Source: a virus. Taken from it: 26,277 nt of DNA. Shown in pieces: positions 23,593-26,277 of this stretch (position 1 is the stretch's first letter; the number at the start of each line of letters is the position of its first letter). The notes beneath the pieces were generated by a model, which saw nothing but the letters and a program-made list of their open reading frames with translations, did not search any database and was not told the origin of the DNA. The position numbers were made by a program, and so were the translations under genes. The stretch spans positions 1 through 26,277 of IMG/VR virus record IMGVR_UViG_3300043464_000620. The stretch is one strand, 5' to 3'.

Positions 23593-24117
23593 TCAACGAC
23601 CTCTCAGCAGGCTATTGCCAATGCTTTGTATTGCTTCGTCTATGTCTGCAAGCGTTGGCTCCGTCCATGGTCTAGCGGGATTAGCCGTGCCACCACGCCC
23701 AACGTAGCCATCATGAACCCCCCCGGCATGAGGCGCTGTCCATTGAAATTCCTCTGCATTCCTGTCTGTGCGCACTCGCTGCTTGCTCTGCAAAAGCTCT
23801 CCAGTGTCAACGACATTCCTCGGTTCGCTCACTATCTCTCCATTCTTCCTGCGAGTGAACTGGTCAGGCCCTTTCCAGTCCCATTGCACATTGGACAGTT
23901 GTTGGTCAAAGTCCGCATCAGCCCAATCCATTGCCGCTTCAAAAATGCGCCCATTGATGCCATACAGTCTGCGCGTTGGCAGCCCTTCCGTCTCCCTCAC
24001 TCGGATGCCAGCAAAGCGTTGCAGGCGACGATCTAAGCCGCCTAGACCATCCAGAAGTCTCTGAATGGCGCTGTCCGCTTCAAACCTATTGCTTTCAAAA
24101 CGGACGGTGTAGCTCAT
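23593..24117 (-). CDS. HK97 gp10-like / neck-type structural protein, 174 aa
   Basis: ATG at 24117, 28 bp after the frameshift product's stop; the end is coupled to the tape measure (TGA-TC-ATG). The N-terminal half is amphipathic (RFEADSAIQRLLDGLGGLDRRLQRFAG). The second half has VVDTGELLQSKQRV, FQWTAPHAGGVHDGYV and NPARPWTEPTL, which echo the conserved TG-x-L...S and terminal P-x-R-P-F/W of HK97 gp10/neck-completion proteins. Its position between chaperone and tape measure is unusual for a neck protein, so a tail-completion or tube-cap role is equally possible. Family assignment is tentative. Confidence 0.7.
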   Translation of the reverse strand: MSYTVRFESNRFEADSAIQRLLDGLGGLDRRLQRFAGIRVRETEGLPTRRLYGINGRIFEAAMDWADADFDQQLSNVQWDWKGPDQFTRRKNGEIVSEPRNVVDTGELLQSKQRVRTDRNAEEFQWTAPHAGGVHDGYVGRGGTANPARPWTEPTLADIDEAIQSIGNSLLRGR

Positions 24118-24145
24118 CCTCTAATGACAACGCCTTTTCTGCAGT

Positions 24146-24562
24146 CTAAACAAGTTCAGCACCAAGAATGCCTACAATGGCAGGCGGCAGCTTCTCGTTC
24201 TTCAGTGCCCATTGCATTGCCGCAATGGTAGTGTCACTCAACCCATTGTTCGTCTTGGGCTTCTCATAGGGGAGGAAAGATTCAACGGTCACGCTGCTTT
24301 TCTTTCCTCCTAGCGCCCCGTAAACGAGACAGGCCAATTTAGCCGTAGTCACACTATCGGCATTGGCTTCATGCTGCCTCTGCTGAATGGACGTTTCCAG
24401 CAGCACTCTCAAAAGCTTGAGCGGAAGTCTTGCAAAGTTTGCGGCATGGAACAATGGATCGGGGATGTTCAGGCAAGCAATGCGTGCATAAAGACTTCCC
24501 CAGTCCGTTATCGCGGCAAGCGTCAACTCACACGACTCTTCTAAGCGAGACAGCCCTTTTAC
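24146..24562 (-). CDS. Downstream (T) part of the tail assembly chaperone, read by -1 frameshift
   Basis: The frame is open from the slippery site through 24146. After slip at C CCA AAG, reading continues VKGLSRLEESCE and then TLAAITDWGSLYARIACLNI, adding 138 residues to the 171-residue upstream part (309 in total). A TTG at 24526 inside this frame is the only nearby alternative start, with no convincing Shine-Dalgarno. Sequence features are helical (LPLKLLRVLLETSIQQRQHEANADSVTTAKLACLVYG, TTIAAMQWALKNEKLPPAIVGIL). In lambda and many siphophages the G/GT pair binds the tape measure during tail assembly, and only the extended form recruits tube subunits. Role follows from position and slippery site. 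Confidence 0.82.
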   Translation of the reverse strand, partial: VKGLSRLEESCELTLAAITDWGSLYARIACLNIPDPLFHAANFARLPLKLLRVLLETSIQQRQHEANADSVTTAKLACLVYGALGGKKSSVTVESFLPYEKPKTNNGLSDTTIAAMQWALKNEKLPPAIVGILGAELV

Positions 24563-25074
24563 TTTGGGGAGTCGTCACCTTCTTCTTCCGCAGCAGGACG
24601 CACGTCATCTTCATCCCGCATGAATTGCTCAATCTTTTGCATCAATGGGATGGGCAGTTTTTTGGTGTCATCAACAGTCCACTCGCTAGTAGATTGCCAT
24701 TTCTTACCTTCTAACACTTCCCCCCTGTTCTTCATGAACATCGTCACCAGTTCCTCTGTCTGATCCTTGTTAGTGAGGGAATGAGCCATCACTGTATCAA
24801 TTTCTGCTTCAAAACCAGCAAAGAACTCCGCCCTTTCAGCGCCAGGCATTTCAAACATTGCAAATGCCTCTTCTTCGGCAATGCCTTTCTCTTTTGCAAT
24901 CTTTCGCGCAAGGCGAATAAGCTCCAACGTAAAACGCGCCTGTTTCTTGCCTTGCGACTCACGCAACCACGCTTCTTCAGTTAGCCAACTGCCATAGCTG
25001 CGAATACGCATCTTTTCGCCAAGCTCGCAATATGACGGGCTGCTCAGTAAGAAAAAGTCTGAATAGCGACTCAT
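24559..25074 (-). CDS. Tail assembly chaperone, upstream (G) part, 171 aa
   Basis: ATG at 25074 overlaps the 77-aa gene's stop (ATGA). The protein is helix-rich and charged (LRESQGKKQARFTLELIRLARKIAKEKGIAEEEAFAMFEM), continues with EELVTMFMKNRGEVLEGKKW and a segment ending MQKIEQFMRDEDDV, and terminates in a very acidic EEEGDDSPK. Length, acidic end and position between tube and tape measure fit the G-type tail chaperone. The stop TAA at 24561-24559 directly follows a C CCA AAG slippery site, giving a minor fusion with the downstream frame. As expected for this pair, neither part resembles an enzyme. Confidence 0.82.
   Translation of the reverse strand: MSRYSDFFLLSSPSYCELGEKMRIRSYGSWLTEEAWLRESQGKKQARFTLELIRLARKIAKEKGIAEEEAFAMFEMPGAERAEFFAGFEAEIDTVMAHSLTNKDQTEELVTMFMKNRGEVLEGKKWQSTSEWTVDDTKKLPIPLMQKIEQFMRDEDDVRPAAEEEGDDSPK
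24562..24568 (-). promoter_or_regulatory. Programmed -1 frameshift slippery heptamer C CCA AAG
   Basis: The minus strand reads C CCA AAG and then TAA in the 171-aa frame. A slip of both tRNAs back by one base gives CCC AAA, then GTA AAA GGG in the open downstream frame. The form X XXY YYZ is fully satisfied, and the stop is immediately 3' of the site. This is the arrangement of the conserved G/GT frameshift of tailed phages. I see no obvious stimulatory stem-loop or upstream Shine-Dalgarno-like enhancer by eye. Confidence 0.85.
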
Positions 25075-25304
25075 GGACAGCGATCAAGAAGTAGGGGAAG
25101 TCTAGCGTTCACAATTCTTGTAGGCATAGGCTTTTCTACGGCCTTAGCGGGCAGCTCAATGGCCAAAACTTTTGTCTTTGCATCAATCTCGCAAATAGCT
25201 GGCGAACCAGGCAAGAAGCAGGCAAGCCCAACGTTCAACATGCCATCCTCAAACGCGCAGTCAAACAACCACACTTTGCCGCAATTGCTTTTTAGTAGCT
25301 TCAT
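25071..25304 (-). CDS. Hypothetical 77-aa protein in the tail operon
   Basis: ATG at 25304 shares its A with the stop of the 136-aa gene (TAATG), and the end overlaps the chaperone start (ATGA). The chain MKLLKSNCGKVWLFDCAFEDG, LNVGLACFLPGSPAICEIDAKTKVLAIELPAKAVEKPMPT is strand-like, with four cysteines (8, 16, 29 and 38) and no obvious domain. It has no signal peptide. The tight coupling on both sides supports a real gene that is translated with the tail operon. I do not recognise the family. The four cysteines might bind a metal, but they are not in a classical zinc-finger spacing. Confidence 0.75.
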   Translation of the reverse strand: MKLLKSNCGKVWLFDCAFEDGMLNVGLACFLPGSPAICEIDAKTKVLAIELPAKAVEKPMPTRIVNARLPLLLDRCP

Positions 25305-25714
25305 TAGGGGCTGGTGATCAATCGAGCAATCTCCACGTCTGGAATAGTAATGCGATATTGACCGTAAGTAGTGTCGGTTTCAGGCTGAGGCGACAAACTA
25401 GCGTCAGGGAATCGCCTGCAAATGCGGTCAGCAGCCAACGTAAGTGCTTGAGAATTGGTGCTGTAGTCCACCAATGTAACGGTCCACAGCTTTCGCTGTT
25501 GCAAGATGCCCACGCCGGAACGGGGATTCAGCCTGGGAAACTCATAAATGTTCACCTCTAGCCCACTCACCTTCCATTCAGGAGGCACACCACTTCGCCC
25601 TGTCACGTAAATGGCTGGCACTTGCTGACCATCAGGCAGCGTATAACTGCCAATCAAGTCGGGCTGCATCGTCAGCAGCGTGGTAATAATGTCGCGGAGT
25701 TGAGCGATGTTCAC
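25304..25714 (-). CDS. Tail terminator / tail-completion-like protein, 136 aa
   Basis: GTG start at 25714, with a GGGGAGG Shine-Dalgarno at 25730-25724, 9 nt upstream, that is also the 3' arm of the terminator before it. Features: an N-terminal helix (MNIAQLRDIITTLLTMQPDLIG), strands (QQVPAIYVTG, GLEVNIYEFPRLNP), and a conserved-looking block LWTVTLVDYSTNSQALTLAADRICRRFPD, ending YGQYRITIPDVEIARLI. This resembles tail-terminator or tail-completion (gpU/gp17-like) alpha-beta proteins, in which a helix packs on a small sheet. In lambda the terminator gene precedes the tube gene; here it follows. Call by pattern and context, not by a named profile. Confidence 0.65.
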   Translation of the reverse strand: MNIAQLRDIITTLLTMQPDLIGSYTLPDGQQVPAIYVTGRSGVPPEWKVSGLEVNIYEFPRLNPRSGVGILQQRKLWTVTLVDYSTNSQALTLAADRICRRFPDASLSPQPETDTTYGQYRITIPDVEIARLITSP

Positions 25715-25717
25715 AAT

Positions 25718-25741
25718 AAAAAACCTCCCCGTAAGGAGAGG
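25718..25741 (-). terminator. Rho-independent terminator after the tube gene, overlapping the next gene's RBS
   Basis: On the minus strand ggagagg is complemented as CCTCTCC, then TTAC loop, then GGGGAGG, a 7-bp stem with one G-U pair, followed by six T residues (25723-25718). It lies 24 bp after the tube-like gene's stop. Its GGGGAGG arm is the Shine-Dalgarno for the GTG at 25714. The hairpin could attenuate read-through and limit translation of the tail operon, giving higher expression of the tube subunit. Confidence 0.75.
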
Positions 25742-25765
25742 CTAACAGAGCTATGGGAGAGAAGG

Positions 25766-26277
25766 TCAGTTGGGGGCAACAGGAATGATGCTGCCAGAGC
25801 TGGTGGCACTCTGATGGATGCCAATGCGGCTGCGGCTAACGAGATCAAAGGTGACTTCCACAAGGTTGTCAGCAGGGTAGCTCTCGTTGTAGTTCATCAC
25901 GGCAGCGCAGAAAGCCACACGGTCGTAATAGAAAGTGGTGCCACTCACGCCAAGCTGCTTATTGATTTCGACATACACCTCATGGGTTTTGTCGTAGCGT
26001 GAAGCGCTAATCACTTGGAACGCTTCATCAAAGCTGTTGGGCAGGAAAACTGTGCCATCAACGTCCTTCTGGAAGTAGGAGGTAATAGAGGCAGTGGCTT
26101 GACTAGTGACGATCACGCTGTCAGCGAAACCGCCGCCGCCAAGCAGGTAAAACTCTTGGTTGCCATCGTTGAAGGCCACAGAAGCCGTGGTGGCAGCCTG
26201 CAGGGTGAAGAGGGTGGGAGCCCCGCTCACGGTGAACGTAGCGCCGCTCTGCGTGATCACAGGACGACCAGAGGCCA
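25766..26277 (-). CDS. Major tail-tube-like protein, 5' end at window edge
   Basis: The frame is open to the window edge. The first full in-window start is GTG at 26260, but the frame continues upstream as ASGRPVITQSGATF, and the last two bases (26277-26276) read TG in frame, so an ATG one base outside the window is likely (about 170 aa). It is beta-rich: TLFTLQAATTASVAFNDGNQEFYLLGGGG, FADSVIVTSQATASITSYFQKD, VFLPNSFDEAFQVISASRYDKTHEVYVEI, and NLVEVTFDLVSRSRIGIHQS. The combination of early position, beta-barrel pattern, a terminator immediately downstream and no homologue to sheath suggests the major tail (tube) protein. Not confirmed by a profile. Confidence 0.72.
   Translation of the reverse strand, partial: ASGRPVITQSGATFTVSGAPTLFTLQAATTASVAFNDGNQEFYLLGGGGFADSVIVTSQATASITSYFQKDVDGTVFLPNSFDEAFQVISASRYDKTHEVYVEINKQLGVSGTTFYYDRVAFCAAVMNYNESYPADNLVEVTFDLVSRSRIGIHQSATSSGSIIPVAPN

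Noticed and set aside
24146-24526. Independent 126-aa gene from TTG at 24526
   Set aside because: Better explained as the downstream part of a -1 frameshift product: the slippery site is perfect and the TTG has no good Shine-Dalgarno.
1-26277. CRISPR array, tRNA, IS element or attachment site
   Set aside because: No spaced direct repeats, no cloverleaf-like block and no transposase or integrase frame seen; the repeats found are intragenic and in frame.

Overview
The window is a tail-morphogenesis and host-adsorption segment of a double-stranded DNA tailed phage or prophage. Every gene I can support lies on the minus strand, so transcription runs from high to low coordinates. No sheath, baseplate-wedge or portal gene is visible. 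A G/GT-type chaperone frameshift, a very long tape measure and a lambda-like order (tube, chaperones, tape measure, minor tail proteins, NlpC-like protein, hub) indicate a long non-contractile (siphovirus-type) tail. The host cannot be read directly. A small basic RPKKTRQG-type protein and the style of the fibre proteins recall phages of aquatic bacteria, cyanobacteria included, but this is recollection and not proof.

Layout in transcription order. (1) 26277-23593, tube and assembly: a tail-tube-like protein cut by the right edge, a Rho-independent terminator, a tail-terminator-like protein, a small unknown, two chaperone frames joined by a C CCA AAG slippery site, and a gp10-like protein. 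(2) 23590-13860, tape measure and tip: a 1532-aa tape measure with an embedded metallopeptidase-like motif, two minor tail proteins, an NlpC/P60-like protein, and a 1298-aa hub with an N-terminal membrane segment and a central coiled-coil insertion. (3) 13811-12496, two further tail-tube-fold proteins that are probably paralogous. (4) 12465-2333, a mosaic of fibre and receptor-binding genes: a 904-aa fibre with an S74 self-cleaving chaperone, a 46-aa basic protein, a 670-aa beta-helix tailspike, small fibre or adaptor proteins, a spike-domain protein, and small genes. (5) 2294-1, a large gene cut by the left edge. It is open for all of its 764 visible codons: an alpha-helical lyase-like region, a beta-rich region, a Pro-Ala-Gln linker built on a 42-bp tandem repeat, and the start of an SGNH/GDSL hydrolase.

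The genes appear to form one late structural programme. Most junctions overlap by ATGA or TAATG, or are separated by a few bases, which suggests translational coupling. The tube, tape measure and hub build the tail. The distal genes would supply alternative or combined surface-polysaccharide recognition and degradation: S74 fibre, beta-helix spike, spike/LamG-like protein and lyase-esterase. The leftmost ~3 kb looks more GC-rich by eye than the tail core, consistent with modular acquisition of the depolymerase end.

I see no tRNA, rRNA, CRISPR array, insertion sequence, integrase or attachment site. No gene-free stretch exceeds 300 bases once the unlisted small ORFs and the left-edge gene are included.
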